DNA of 64,000 bases from Marinarcus sediminis. Lineage in GTDB: Bacteria > Campylobacterota > Campylobacteria > Campylobacterales > Arcobacteraceae. Positions 18,546-27,953 of this stretch are shown here, piece by piece (the first letter of the stretch is position 1; every line of letters starts with the position of its first letter). The stretch covers positions 1,736,001-1,800,000 of the forward strand of contig NZ_CP182357.1 of the NCBI RefSeq assembly GCF_048571275.1, written 5' to 3'. The translations under genes were made by a program, and so were the position numbers. The notes beneath the pieces are model-generated. The model searched no databases, had not been told where the DNA came from, and saw only the letters and a program-made list of their open reading frames with translations.

Positions 18546-19667
18546 ATGAGCTTCGTACGTAAGCTAAAGAAAGCCCTGGGATGGGAGTTCAGAAACACCA
18601 AACCAGAATACAACTTAAACCCAATAATATATAGTCATTTAAAACCTTTTAGAGTACCTCTTGTACTTGTCCAACTCATTATGATGGCTGGAACCATAGG
18701 GTATATTCTCATAGATGACTTTTCAATACTGGATGCCATTTATCAAACAGGAATCACCTTTACAACTGTAGGATTTGGAGAAATTGCTCCTATTTCTGAA
18801 GCAGGTCGATTTTTTACCATCACACTCATTATTTTTGGATTTGCAACTTTTACACTTTCTACTGCTATTTTAATTGATGCAGTGATTAAGGGTAATTTAT
18901 TTGAACTTTATAAGGAACGAAATATGCTTTATAAAATCGCACGATTGAGAAATCATTTTGTTATTTTTCATCACAATGAATATACCGCACAATTGGCACG
19001 TCAATTTAAACTCAATCATATCCCTTTTGTTGTTGTTGACTCACGAGACGATATGGAAGAAATTTCTGCAGAACATAATTACCCTTATTATGTTACCGAA
19101 GAGGCTTTTACCGAAAAAGCATTTTTAAAATCGCATTTAAGTTCGGCAAAGGGAGCGATTTCGTTGTCTAAAAATATTTCTGACAACATTACGCTGATTG
19201 CTTCAGTGCGATTGTATGAAAAAGAGTTGGGAAGAACCCCTCTTTTAATTATTTCAAATGCAGAAACACAATATGACAAAGATCGACTTAAAAAACTTGG
19301 AGCGGACAAAGTGGTTGCCCCACCATCTTTGATGGCAAAAAGAGTCAGTGCCATGGCCATTCGTCCCGATATGGAAAATGTACTTGAAGAGTTTTTGTAT
19401 AAACCCGATACTCCTATTGATATGGAAGAGATTACTGTCCATTCTGATTCATGGGTAGTGAACAGAGCGTTAAAAGATATTCATTTAAGAGACAGAATGA
19501 AAGTTTCAGTTATTGGTATAACAGAAGAAAAGGGGCGATTTATTCAAATGCCAAGTGCCGAAACCATCATAAAAGAAAACTGTAAACTTCTTTTAGTAGG
19601 AAACCAAAAAGGCATTGCAAAAGCCAAAAGAATAATCAGTCAAATATTAAAACCAGGAGATTTATAA
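18546..19667 (+). CDS. Two-TM potassium channel with C-terminal TrkA-N/RCK-like domain
   Basis: A 373-residue inner-membrane protein with two membrane helices flanking a pore loop with the selectivity filter TTVGFGEI (near residue 77), followed by a cytoplasmic RCK-like region (TrkA-N, then a TrkA-C-like segment with IQMPSAETIIKENCKLLLVG). The expected glycine-rich nucleotide motif at the start of the RCK fold is replaced by VIFHHNEYTAQLA, so NAD/ligand binding may be altered. No Shine-Dalgarno site is visible before the ATG. Confidence 0.88.
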   Translation: MSFVRKLKKALGWEFRNTKPEYNLNPIIYSHLKPFRVPLVLVQLIMMAGTIGYILIDDFSILDAIYQTGITFTTVGFGEIAPISEAGRFFTITLIIFGFATFTLSTAILIDAVIKGNLFELYKERNMLYKIARLRNHFVIFHHNEYTAQLARQFKLNHIPFVVVDSRDDMEEISAEHNYPYYVTEEAFTEKAFLKSHLSSAKGAISLSKNISDNITLIASVRLYEKELGRTPLLIISNAETQYDKDRLKKLGADKVVAPPSLMAKRVSAMAIRPDMENVLEEFLYKPDTPIDMEEITVHSDSWVVNRALKDIHLRDRMKVSVIGITEEKGRFIQMPSAETIIKENCKLLLVGNQKGIAKAKRIISQILKPGDL

Positions 19668-19670
19668 TAT

Positions 19671-20852
19671 ATGTTTTCAATTTTTCCAATTAAAGGTTAT
19701 ATTGACCAAATAGAGGGATTTTATTGTGGAGGAATTCATGCTGGCTTAAAGCCAAGTGGCGCAAACGATTTGGGTTTTATTTATAGCGATACCCTATGTG
19801 ATGTTGAAGCGTTATTTACAAGAAATAAATTTCAAGCGGCTCCTTTAAAACACTATTTACAATATCCAAAAGGGTTTCAAAGCAATTTTGTATTAATCAA
19901 CTCAAAAAATGCCAATGCCATGACAGGTCAAGAGGGAATTGATAATATCAATAAAATTTTTACCGCATTAACCTTTGATGTGACCAATCCTATTATGAGT
20001 TCAACCGGTGTCATAGGAAATCCTTTGCCCGTTGAGAAAATTCTTGCAGGTGCAAATACTTTTGATTTGAGTTCAAAAGATGGTGAAGGATTAAGCAAAG
20101 CCATTATGACAACCGATGCTTATGCAAAACATTGCATGTATGAAGTGGAAATTGAAACAGGGAAAAGCTTTAAAATAGGAGCTGTGGCAAAAGGGGCAGG
20201 GATGATTAACCCTAACTTAGCAACAATGCTCTGTTTTATTTGTACCGATGCAGCTGTTCCCAAAGAGGATATGCTTGAAGCATTACATTCTGGAATGGAA
20301 ACCACATTTAATGCTATCTCTGTTGATGGAGATACTTCAACCAATGACACGGTTTTACTGTTAAGCAATAAAAAGTCGGGTCATTATGATAAAGAGGCCT
20401 TTAAAGAGGTTTTACGACTGGTTATGCACGACATTGCTATGTTAATGGTTGCCGATGGAGAAGGAGCTAAAAAAGCCGTTGCTTTTGAAGTAAGAAATGC
20501 TTTAACCCAAGAAGATGCACAAAAAGCGGCCAAAGCACTTTCAAATTCACTTTTGGTCAAAACAGCACTCTTTGGAGAAGATCCAAACTTTGGACGAATT
20601 GCTTCAACGATTGGAGCAAGTGAAATTACTTGTTCAGAAGAGACTTTGGTCATTGCATACAACGATGTAGTGGTTTTTGAAAAAGGCAAAATTCTTTTTA
20701 ATAAAGAGGTTGAAGCCAAAGCCAATGAAGTGTTAAAAAATGATCAGTTTAAAATCATTTGTGACATTGGACAAGGGAGCGAATCTTATACCGCATATGG
20801 GTGTGATTTGGGCTATAAATATGTTGAAATTAATGCGGATTACAGAACATAA
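19671..20852 (+). CDS. argJ: Bifunctional ornithine acetyltransferase / N-acetylglutamate synthase
   Basis: Recycles the acetyl group between acetylornithine and glutamate in arginine biosynthesis. It has 393 residues, the usual length. The self-cleavage site is visible in KGAGMINPNLATMLCF, where the Thr of ATM is the expected nucleophile that splits the precursor into two chains. It follows the channel gene by 3 bp with AGGAGA upstream, so the two may be co-transcribed. Confidence 0.96.
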   Translation: MFSIFPIKGYIDQIEGFYCGGIHAGLKPSGANDLGFIYSDTLCDVEALFTRNKFQAAPLKHYLQYPKGFQSNFVLINSKNANAMTGQEGIDNINKIFTALTFDVTNPIMSSTGVIGNPLPVEKILAGANTFDLSSKDGEGLSKAIMTTDAYAKHCMYEVEIETGKSFKIGAVAKGAGMINPNLATMLCFICTDAAVPKEDMLEALHSGMETTFNAISVDGDTSTNDTVLLLSNKKSGHYDKEAFKEVLRLVMHDIAMLMVADGEGAKKAVAFEVRNALTQEDAQKAAKALSNSLLVKTALFGEDPNFGRIASTIGASEITCSEETLVIAYNDVVVFEKGKILFNKEVEAKANEVLKNDQFKIICDIGQGSESYTAYGCDLGYKYVEINADYRT

Positions 20853-20904
20853 ACATTAAGTCTTTATTTGTTACAATTTAGCTAATTTAACACAAGGAGA
20901 TAGT

Positions 20905-21126
20905 ATGTTTCATGAGCACAGAGAGATTATCGCAACGCTTAAAGTTGAAGATAAGTATTTTAAAAAGATTTTTGAAAAACACAATGAATTAGACGAAGAA
21001 ATTGCTACATTGGTGAAAACTCATTCCGATGAATTTGAAATTGAAAGAATGAAAAAAGAGAAGCTGAAACTCAAAGACCAAATTTACACATATGTGGTAA
21101 ATTATCAAAAAGAGAACAATCTATAA
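20905..21126 (+). CDS. DUF465 (YdcH-like) small coiled-coil protein
   Basis: A 73-residue, charged, helical protein starting MFHEHREIIATLK, with FEKHNELDEEI and MKKEKLKLKDQIY. This is the pattern of the DUF465/YdcH family. Function unknown. It has its own AAGGAG ribosome site and is followed by a clear terminator. Confidence 0.88.
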   Translation: MFHEHREIIATLKVEDKYFKKIFEKHNELDEEIATLVKTHSDEFEIERMKKEKLKLKDQIYTYVVNYQKENNL

Positions 21127-21135
21127 CCCTTATAA

Positions 21136-21168
21136 AATAGAGGCTTTTAAGCCTCTATTCTCACTTTT
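21136..21168 (+). terminator. Rho-independent terminator after the DUF465 gene
   Basis: AATAGAGGC (21,136-21,144), loop TTTTAA, GCCTCTATT (21,151-21,159): a perfect 9-bp stem, followed by a T-rich tail. Confidence 0.8.
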
Positions 21169-21219
21169 AATAACATTTTAAATATTATTCCACCAACTAC
21201 AATAAACACTAAGCCATTT

Positions 21220-21238
21220 TTAGATAAAATCTATCTAA
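21220..21238. promoter_or_regulatory. Inverted repeat in the gyrA upstream region
   Basis: TTAGATA (21,220-21,226) and TATCTAA (21,232-21,238) form a 7-bp inverted repeat 25 bp before the gyrA ATG, overlapping AT-rich promoter-like sequence. It may be part of the promoter or a binding site. No function is known. Confidence 0.3.
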
Positions 21239-21262
21239 TTTATACGTATAAGGTAAAATTTC

Positions 21263-23794
21263 ATGGAAAATCTTTTTCAAGACCAAGATATAGTTGACAT
21301 AAAAATCGAAGACTCAGTTAAGGCGTCGTATTTAGACTACTCAATGAGCGTTATTATAGGTCGGGCTCTACCTGATGCAAAGGATGGATTAAAGCCCGTT
21401 CACAGAAGAATTCTTTATGCAATGCATGATTTGAATTTAAGTGCAAAAGCCTCTTATAAAAAATCAGCAAGAATTGTTGGAGATGTTATTGGGAAGTATC
21501 ATCCACATGGAGATTCCTCTGTATATGATGCTTTGGTTAGAATGGCACAAAGTTTCTCTATGAGAGCACCATTAATTGATGGGCAAGGAAACTTTGGATC
21601 AGTTGATGGAGACAATGCAGCGGCAATGAGATATACCGAAGCGAGAATGTCTAAAATCACAGAAGATATTTTAAAAGATATCGACAAAGATACCGTTAAC
21701 TTTATTCCTAACTATGATGATACAGTAAGAGAACCATCGGTTCTTCCTACGCGAATTCCTACGCTTTTATTAAATGGGAGTGAAGGTATTGCTGTTGGTA
21801 TGGCAACGAAAATCCCACCTCATAATTTAGGTGAGTTATTGGAAGCCATTTTATATATTATTGATAATCCAGAAGCCACTGCGGATGAACTTATGGAGTT
21901 TATTAAAGGCCCAGATTTCCCAACGGCTGCTACCATTTTTGGACGACGTGGAATTATTGACGCGTACAATACAGGACGTGGAAGAGTCAAAATCAGAGCA
22001 AAACATCACATTGAAACCAAAGGGAAAAAAGAGGTTATCGTTTTAGATGAACTCCCTTACCAAGTCAATAAAGCCAGATTAATTGAACAAATTGCAACGT
22101 TGGCAAAAGATAAACAAATTGATGGAATTGCAGAAGTCAGAGACGAATCGGACAGAGAGGGGATTCGCGTTGTTATTGAACTTAAAAAAGATGCCATGGG
22201 TGAAATTGTTTTAAACAACCTTTACAAATCAACACCTTTGGAAACAACGTTTGGTATTATTCTTTTGGCCGTACACAATAAAGAGCCAAAAGTATTTACT
22301 CTTCCTGAATTGCTTTCTGTATTTTTATCACACAGAAAAACTGTCATTATTCGAAGAACGATTTTTGATTTAGAAAAAGCAAAAGCCAGAGCCCATATTT
22401 TAGAAGGGTTAAAAATTGCAGTTGATAACATTGATGAAGTGGTTAAAATTATTCGAGCCTCTTCAAATGATGCCGATGCCAGAGAAAAATTAAGTGCACG
22501 ATTCAGCTTAAGTGAGATTCAATCACAAGCTATCTTAGATATGAGATTAGGACGATTGACAGGTCTTCAAAGAGATAAACTTGAAGCTGAGTATGCAGAG
22601 CTTATGGCGCTTATTGCAGAACTTGAATCAATCTTAAAATCTGAAGTAAGATTAAATGAAATCATCAAAGAAGAGTTGGTTGAAGTTAAAGAGAAATATT
22701 CAACACCAAGATTGACTGAAATTGAAGACAGTTACGATGAAATTGACATTGAAGATTTGATTCCAAATGAACCTATGGTGGTAACCATTACGCACAACGG
22801 ATATGTAAAAAGAGTTCCAATCAAATCGTATGAAAAACAAAGACGAGGTGGAAAAGGTAAAGTAGCCGTAACCACACACGACGATGACTTTATTGAAAGA
22901 TTTTTCGTAACCAATACCCACGATACCTTGATGTTCGTTACCAATATGGGGCAATTGTACTGGTTAAGAGTTTATAAAATTCCAGAAGGAAGCAGAATTG
23001 CAAAAGGTAAAGCCGTAGTTAACCTTATCAATTTACGACCAGATGAAAAAATCATGGAAATTATTCCAACAACAGATTTTGATGAGTCAAAATCATTGGC
23101 ATTCTTTACACGAAATGGGGTTGTTAAACGAACAAGTTTAAGTGAATTCTCAAATGTAAGAAGCAATGGGGTAAGAGCAATTGTTCTTGACGATACCGAT
23201 GAAATTGTAACCGCAAAAATTACCAATGTAAATTCACAATATTTGATGATTTTTACAAGTTTAGGTCAATGTATTCGATTTGATATTGAAAAAACAAGAG
23301 ATCAAGGAAGAAGTACAAGAGGAGTTCGTGGTATTAAATTTAAACACGACACGGACTTTGTTGTAGATGCAAACGTAGTAGATAATATTGAACAAGAGTT
23401 ATTAACCGTATCTGAAAAAGGGATTGGAAAACGAACTACTGTTGAAGAGTACAGAGAGACAAACAGAGCAGGTTCTGGAGTTATTTCTATGAAACTCAGT
23501 GCTAAAACAGGGAATGTTGTAGGTGCAGTGCTTGTGGATGAAACACAAGACTTAATGGTATTAACAAGCATTGGTAAAATGATCAGAGTTGATATGGAAT
23601 CTATCAGAAAAGCAGGAAGAAATACTTCTGGTGTGATTATTGTTGATGTGGATAAAAAAGATAAAGTTGTAAGCATTGCAAAATGTCCAAAAGAGGAAGA
23701 CGATGAGTTGGATTTGGAGAGTGCAGATACAATGGACGGAATAGATTTAAACGAATTTAATTTAACAAATGATGATAAAGGAAACGAAGAATGA
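21263..23794 (+). CDS. gyrA: DNA gyrase subunit A
   Basis: The breakage-reunion subunit of gyrase, 843 residues. The catalytic tyrosine is Tyr124 in AAMRYTEARM. The quinolone region reads HPHGDSSVYD with Ser85 and Asp89 at the E. coli Ser83/Asp87 positions, the form expected of a susceptible allele. The C-terminal beta-pinwheel repeats include the gyrase box QRRGGKGK near residue 530. It overlaps asd by 4 bp. Confidence 0.98.
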   Translation: MENLFQDQDIVDIKIEDSVKASYLDYSMSVIIGRALPDAKDGLKPVHRRILYAMHDLNLSAKASYKKSARIVGDVIGKYHPHGDSSVYDALVRMAQSFSMRAPLIDGQGNFGSVDGDNAAAMRYTEARMSKITEDILKDIDKDTVNFIPNYDDTVREPSVLPTRIPTLLLNGSEGIAVGMATKIPPHNLGELLEAILYIIDNPEATADELMEFIKGPDFPTAATIFGRRGIIDAYNTGRGRVKIRAKHHIETKGKKEVIVLDELPYQVNKARLIEQIATLAKDKQIDGIAEVRDESDREGIRVVIELKKDAMGEIVLNNLYKSTPLETTFGIILLAVHNKEPKVFTLPELLSVFLSHRKTVIIRRTIFDLEKAKARAHILEGLKIAVDNIDEVVKIIRASSNDADAREKLSARFSLSEIQSQAILDMRLGRLTGLQRDKLEAEYAELMALIAELESILKSEVRLNEIIKEELVEVKEKYSTPRLTEIEDSYDEIDIEDLIPNEPMVVTITHNGYVKRVPIKSYEKQRRGGKGKVAVTTHDDDFIERFFVTNTHDTLMFVTNMGQLYWLRVYKIPEGSRIAKGKAVVNLINLRPDEKIMEIIPTTDFDESKSLAFFTRNGVVKRTSLSEFSNVRSNGVRAIVLDDTDEIVTAKITNVNSQYLMIFTSLGQCIRFDIEKTRDQGRSTRGVRGIKFKHDTDFVVDANVVDNIEQELLTVSEKGIGKRTTVEEYRETNRAGSGVISMKLSAKTGNVVGAVLVDETQDLMVLTSIGKMIRVDMESIRKAGRNTSGVIIVDVDKKDKVVSIAKCPKEEDDELDLESADTMDGIDLNEFNLTNDDKGNEE

Positions 23795-24828
23795 GAAAAT
23801 TTAATGTAGCAGTTGTTGGTGCAACTGGTGCTGTTGGAGAAGAGCTTTTCAGAGTATTAGAAGCGTATGATTTTCCAGTAAATAAATTGGTACCTCTTGC
23901 GAGTGCAAGAAGTGCTGGAAGTACTATTGAGTACAGAAACAAAGAGTATAAAGTTTTAGAATTGACTGAAACATGTTTTGAAGAAAATGAAGTTGAAATT
24001 GCCTTTTTCAGTGCCGGTGGAAGTGTTTCTGAAGCGTTCGCAAAGTTTGCAGTTGAAGCAGGGGCAGTGGTTATTGATAATACCAGCCACTTTAGAATGG
24101 ACCCAAAAGTGCCGTTGGTTGTGCCTGAAGTCAATCCAGAAGATATTGCTTTATGGAAAGAGAGTGGAATTATTGCCAATCCGAACTGTTCAACCATTCA
24201 AATGGTACTTTCATTGAAACCATTAGATGAACTTTATGGCATTAAAAGAGTAGATGTTGCAACGTATCAGGCTGTTTCGGGTGCGGGTAAAAAAGGTATG
24301 GAAGAGTTGGTGCAACAAATGCAAGATTTCTTCGCATTTAAATTAGAAGACAGCGAGAAAAAAGCATTTGCACACCAAATTGCATTGAATGTTATTCCTC
24401 AAATTGATGTGGCTCAAGACAATGGGTTCACTAAAGAAGAGATGAAAATGGTTAAAGAGACTCAAAAGATTTTACACAAAAATATTCAAGTAGCTGCAAC
24501 GTGTGTGAGAGTACCTGTTTTAAGAAGTCACAGTGAATCAATTACAGTGACTTTTGAAGAGGGCACATTGGTTGATGTGGAAGAAGTCAGAGAAGCCTTA
24601 GCCAAATTTGAAAACGTTGAAGTGATTGATGATTTGACCAACAACGCTTACCCAATGCCAATTATTTCAACAGATACAGATATTACGTATGTTGGAAGAA
24701 TCAGAAAAGATGTTTATGAAGATAACATTGTACACTACTTTAACGTAGCTGATCAAGTAAGAGTAGGGGCTGCAACCAATGCGGTCAGAATTGCTCTTAA
24801 ATGGATCACTTTGGAGAACGATATTTAA
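23791..24828 (+). CDS. asd: Aspartate-semialdehyde dehydrogenase
   Basis: Reduces aspartyl phosphate to aspartate semialdehyde for lysine, threonine and methionine synthesis. It has 345 residues with the NADP-binding VVGATGAVGEELFRVLE, the catalytic cysteine in ANPNCSTIQ, and SGAGKKGMEEL. The ATGA overlap with gyrA makes translational coupling likely. Confidence 0.97.
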   Translation: MRKFNVAVVGATGAVGEELFRVLEAYDFPVNKLVPLASARSAGSTIEYRNKEYKVLELTETCFEENEVEIAFFSAGGSVSEAFAKFAVEAGAVVIDNTSHFRMDPKVPLVVPEVNPEDIALWKESGIIANPNCSTIQMVLSLKPLDELYGIKRVDVATYQAVSGAGKKGMEELVQQMQDFFAFKLEDSEKKAFAHQIALNVIPQIDVAQDNGFTKEEMKMVKETQKILHKNIQVAATCVRVPVLRSHSESITVTFEEGTLVDVEEVREALAKFENVEVIDDLTNNAYPMPIISTDTDITYVGRIRKDVYEDNIVHYFNVADQVRVGAATNAVRIALKWITLENDI

Positions 24829-25349
24829 TGATTGAAAAACTTTTTGAAAGTGCTTTATGGCAGACAAGATTTTTGGTAATCTTGGCTGTCATTTTTGGTC
24901 TTATTGGGGCACTTATTCTTTTTGTCGTTGCCAGCATGGACATTTATGCCATTGCAAAATATGCTTGGGTCACCATTATACACAGTGCTCATCCAGAAAA
25001 TTTTCATGAAGATATTGTCAGTGGTATCATTGGTGCAGTTGATTTGTACCTTATAGCCGTTGTGATGTTGATTTTTTCATTTGGAGTGTATGAACTGTTT
25101 ATCTCACCTATTGACCACTCAGAAGATGCCAAAGAGGACTCAAAAATATTATCCATAAGCTCTTTAGATCAACTTAAAGATAAAATAGCCAAAGTGATTG
25201 TTATGGTTTTAGTGGTAAACTTTTTTCAAAGAGTGCTGCATACCCAATACAATGGTGCACTTGAAATGTTATATTTTGCTTTGGCTGTGACAGCATTGGC
25301 TGTTGGACTTTTCTTTTTAGGAAAAGTTGGAAAAAATTCAAATCACTAA
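24828..25349 (+). CDS. YqhA family inner-membrane protein
   Basis: A 173-residue membrane protein with about four hydrophobic segments, starting MIEKLFESALWQTRFLVI, which is how YqhA-family (UPF0114) proteins begin. The ATG at 24,828 shares its A with the asd stop codon and has GGAGA upstream. An in-frame ATG at 24,801 would give an unusual extension inside asd. Function unknown; sometimes described as a metal- or ion-related membrane protein. Confidence 0.85.
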   Translation: MIEKLFESALWQTRFLVILAVIFGLIGALILFVVASMDIYAIAKYAWVTIIHSAHPENFHEDIVSGIIGAVDLYLIAVVMLIFSFGVYELFISPIDHSEDAKEDSKILSISSLDQLKDKIAKVIVMVLVVNFFQRVLHTQYNGALEMLYFALAVTALAVGLFFLGKVGKNSNH

Positions 25350-25362
25350 AGGAACAATTGAT

Positions 25363-26394
25363 ATGTCAAAAATTTTTGTAGATGCTTGTTTTAGAAAACC
25401 AACACCCTATACACCTGTATGGATGATGAGACAAGCAGGAAGATATTTACCTGAATACATGGCCGTTCGAGCCCAAGCAGGAAACTTTTTAAACCTTTGC
25501 CACAACCCAGAATTGGCAGCTGAAGTCACCATTCAACCTGTGGATATTGTGGGTGTCGATGCGGCAATTTTATTCAGTGATATTTTAGTTGTTCCAAATG
25601 AAATGGGTATGCACTTAGATTTTATAAAAGGGGAAGGGCCTGTTTTTAAGGACCCCATTAAAAATGATGCCGACATTGATGCGCTTTTAGGTGGTGAAGC
25701 CGCTGCCAATAAATTGACCTATGTGTATGAGACGATTAAATTATTAAAACAACAACTGCCTGAAGACAAAGCACTCATTGGCTTTACAGGAGCACCTTGG
25801 ACATTGGCAACGTATATGATTGAAGGTCAAGGGACAAAAACGTATAACGTTTGTAAAAAAATGATGTATTCAAACCCTGAATTACTGCATAAAATCCTGA
25901 AAAAAGTGACCGAAGTGGTTAAATTTTATATGGAAAAACAAATCCAAGCAGGCATTGATGTGGTTCAAATCTTTGATTCTTGGGCAGCGGCAATTGAACC
26001 TGCTATGTATGATGAGTTCTCTTGGAGTTACATGGTAGAAATTGCGGAGTATTTAAAAGGGAAATATCCTCATATTCCAATCATCATGTTCCCAAAAGGA
26101 GTACCAGCTTTTTTAGATAAAGTGTATGGAAACTTCGATGTGTTTGGTGTGGATTGGGGAACACCAATGGCGTTGGCAAAAGAGAAATTGGGTGCGAAAT
26201 ATGTGCTTCAAGGAAACATGGAGCCATGTCGATTGTACTCAAAAGAGAAAACCACGAAGTGTGTTGAAGCCATTCAAAACATCATGCAAGGGGAGGGGCA
26301 TATTTTTAACTTAGGTCATGGAATCCTTCCTGATGTGCCTGTTGAAAATGCCATTCACTTTGTTAAAGAGTGTCAACGCGTCAGTAAAAAGTAA
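25363..26394 (+). CDS. hemE: Uroporphyrinogen decarboxylase
   Basis: Decarboxylates uroporphyrinogen III to coproporphyrinogen III in haem synthesis. It has 343 residues with the family N-terminal signature PVWMMRQAGRYLPEY, the FSDILVVPNEMG segment with the catalytic aspartate, and GHGILPDVPVEN at the C-terminus. The ATG at 25,363 with AAAGGAAC upstream is preferred over a TTG at 25,327. Confidence 0.97.
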   Translation: MSKIFVDACFRKPTPYTPVWMMRQAGRYLPEYMAVRAQAGNFLNLCHNPELAAEVTIQPVDIVGVDAAILFSDILVVPNEMGMHLDFIKGEGPVFKDPIKNDADIDALLGGEAAANKLTYVYETIKLLKQQLPEDKALIGFTGAPWTLATYMIEGQGTKTYNVCKKMMYSNPELLHKILKKVTEVVKFYMEKQIQAGIDVVQIFDSWAAAIEPAMYDEFSWSYMVEIAEYLKGKYPHIPIIMFPKGVPAFLDKVYGNFDVFGVDWGTPMALAKEKLGAKYVLQGNMEPCRLYSKEKTTKCVEAIQNIMQGEGHIFNLGHGILPDVPVENAIHFVKECQRVSKK

Positions 26395-26404
26395 ATTTAA
26401 AAAG

Positions 26405-26434
26405 AGCAAAGAGCACAACACTCTTTGCTTTTGT
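26405..26434 (+). terminator. Rho-independent terminator after hemE
   Basis: AGCAAAGAG (26,405-26,413), 7-base loop, CTCTTTGCT (26,421-26,429), then TTTGTCTT: a perfect 9-bp stem. Confidence 0.8.
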
Positions 26435-26448
26435 CTTCGAAAGTAGAA

Positions 26449-27372
26449 ATGGCTATGTCTTATTCCAACTCAATTATTTTTGGTCCTATCCCTTCTCGAC
26501 GTTTTGGTATCTCTTTAGGTGTAGATTTATCGCCTGCTTTTAAGCAGTGCAACTATGATTGTTTGTATTGTGAATTGGAGCCTGCGAAAACGGTTTCCTC
26601 AATGCAAAGTTATCCCAGTGTTAAAGAGATTATTACTGCCATTGAAGAGAGTTTTGAAAAACATCCTAAAATCGATGTCATTACGGTAACTGCCAATGGC
26701 GAACCCACACTTTACCCCTTTTTAGATGAGTTAATCACACAAATCAATCGGATAAAAAACAGAGCCAAAACCTTGATTCTTTCTAATGGGAGCACCATTT
26801 ACAAAGAAGAGGTTTTTAATGCTTTGCTAAAATTTGACACGGTTAAACTCTCTTTAGATTGTGTGAGTGAAACCTGTTTTAAAAAGCTTGACCGAATCCA
26901 TAAAGGCATCAGCATTGAAAAAATCATTGAAGCTATGATGGCATTTTCTAAAAGCACAAAACATGCTTTTGTACTTGAAGTTTTGTTTGTGAAAGACCTC
27001 AATGATAAAAAAACAGAGATTGAACTGCTTTATGACGCCATTAAAAAAATAAATCCTCACAGAATTGACATAGGAACAATTGATCGACCACCGGCGTACA
27101 AAGTTCAGCCTGTTACTTTTGAGAGCTTACAAAGCATTGCAGAGCACTTTAAAGGGTTAAATGTGAACATTGCATATAAGAACAGACCAAAACAAACTAA
27201 CAGCTTCACCCAAGAGGAGATTTTCTCTTTGTTAAAACGGCGACCTTTAACCCAAGAAGATATTGAAAATCTTTTCGATAAAAAGAGCCAAGAATTACTC
27301 GCCATATTAGTAAAAACAAGTAAAATTTCAGTTGTCAATAGCAGTGGTGTTCAATTTTATAAATTTTTGTAA
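26449..27372 (+). CDS. Radical SAM protein (COG0731-like)
   Basis: A protein of about 307 residues that binds a 4Fe-4S cluster through CNYDCLYC (C-x3-C-x2-C), preceded by the FGPIPSRRFG motif common in this radical SAM group and followed by VTANGEPTLYP. The last 60 residues look like a winged-helix extension. ATG 26,449 or 26,455 is likelier than the TTG inside the preceding terminator. Substrate unknown; relatives are annotated as wybutosine-like or general radical SAM enzymes. Confidence 0.85.
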   Translation: MAMSYSNSIIFGPIPSRRFGISLGVDLSPAFKQCNYDCLYCELEPAKTVSSMQSYPSVKEIITAIEESFEKHPKIDVITVTANGEPTLYPFLDELITQINRIKNRAKTLILSNGSTIYKEEVFNALLKFDTVKLSLDCVSETCFKKLDRIHKGISIEKIIEAMMAFSKSTKHAFVLEVLFVKDLNDKKTEIELLYDAIKKINPHRIDIGTIDRPPAYKVQPVTFESLQSIAEHFKGLNVNIAYKNRPKQTNSFTQEEIFSLLKRRPLTQEDIENLFDKKSQELLAILVKTSKISVVNSSGVQFYKFL

Positions 27373-27388
27373 AAATGCCTAAAATGTC

Positions 27389-27417
27389 TTGACAAACACA
27401 CTAAAACTTACTATAAT
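27389..27417 (+). promoter_or_regulatory. Sigma-70-type promoter for the tRNA-Asn pair
   Basis: TTGACA (27,389-27,394), 17-bp spacer, TATAAT (27,412-27,417), 26 bp before the first tRNA-Asn. Both hexamers are perfect consensus. Confidence 0.85.
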
Positions 27418-27443
27418 TCCAACCTCTTAAAAGAGAAGTAGAT

Positions 27444-27518
27444 TCCGGCATAGCTCAGCGGTAGAGTAGATGACTGTTAATCATTTGGTCCCAGGTTCGA
27501 ATCCTGGTGCCGGAGCCA
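27444..27518 (+). tRNA. tRNA-Asn (GTT), copy 1
   Basis: 75 bases with acceptor stem TCCGGCA/TGCCGGA, anticodon loop CTGTTAA giving GTT, T-loop GGTTCGAATCC and encoded CCA. Identical to the copy at 27,556. Confidence 0.97.
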
Positions 27519-27555
27519 TTTGCATCTTTTTTAATACACCTTTTTATACACAAGT

Positions 27556-27630
27556 TCCGGCATAGCTCAGCGGTAGAGTAGATGACTGTTAATCATTTGG
27601 TCCCAGGTTCGAATCCTGGTGCCGGAGCCA
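27556..27630 (+). tRNA. tRNA-Asn (GTT), copy 2
   Basis: Exact repeat of the 75-base tRNA at 27,444, separated from it by 37 bp. The accessory region begins directly behind its 3' end, which is a common integration position for islands. Confidence 0.97.
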
Positions 27631-27631
27631 C

Positions 27632-27651
27632 TTTTTTGCGTTAGCAAAAAA
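27632..27651 (+). terminator. Terminator after the tRNA-Asn pair
   Basis: TTTTTTGC (27,632-27,639), loop GTTA, GCAAAAAA (27,644-27,651): an 8-bp stem beginning one base after the tRNA CCA. The T-run is in the left arm, so the orientation is less classical. Confidence 0.5.
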
Positions 27652-27717
27652 ATCCATATAATAAATCCTCTTTTTAAAAATTTCAGCGTCAAAGCCATTA
27701 TTTTATTCAGTCACATA
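27651..27717 (+). repeat. 67-bp direct repeat, left copy
   Basis: Matches 35,820-35,886 in the same orientation with four mismatches in 67 bases (core TTTCAGCGTCAAAGCCATT). This copy directly follows the tRNA-Asn terminator. After it comes the near-palindrome CATACTTCAAGTATG. The two copies bound 8.1 kb of accessory DNA. Confidence 0.85.
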
Positions 27718-27953
27718 CTTCAAGTATGCTCCTTCACAAAAGAATACCTTTTCCTTGAACTGTTCAAAAATAGAATTCATTCTATGGATTTTAGACAACT
27801 GAAGATTAAAGAGAATAAGAATAGATTAAAAGGTCGCATTTTATGACCTTTAAAGTTTTTATCATTTCACAGAAGAAAGCCTTTTTGTTTTAATCTCATG
27901 GCACTTTATTAAAATATTTGTTATACTTTCTATAATTAAAAGGAATCAGTATC
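27718..27953. other. Non-coding stretch before the toxin-antitoxin genes
   Basis: Contains a near-palindrome just after the 67-bp repeat, a possible terminator hairpin (AAAGGTC 27,829-27,835 / GACCTTT 27,845-27,851, then AAAGTTTTT), and upstream signals of the next gene: TATAAT near 27,930 and AAAAGGAATC just before the ATG at 27,954. I see no convincing gene in it. Confidence 0.5.

Noticed and set aside
21499..21540. Possible quinolone-resistance change in gyrA
   Set aside because: Ser85 and Asp89 match the susceptible pattern at the E. coli 83/87 positions.
23302..23676. 124-codon minus-strand frame opposite gyrA
   Set aside because: Shadow of the gyrA coding strand with low-complexity composition.
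27444..27630. Tandem tRNA-Asn as a CRISPR-like or mobile repeat
   Set aside because: Both units fold as complete tRNA genes behind one promoter. No CRISPR array was seen anywhere in the window.
27619..27846. 75-codon frame starting inside the second tRNA-Asn
   Set aside because: Its start is in the tRNA and it crosses the 67-bp repeat and hairpins; no ribosome site.
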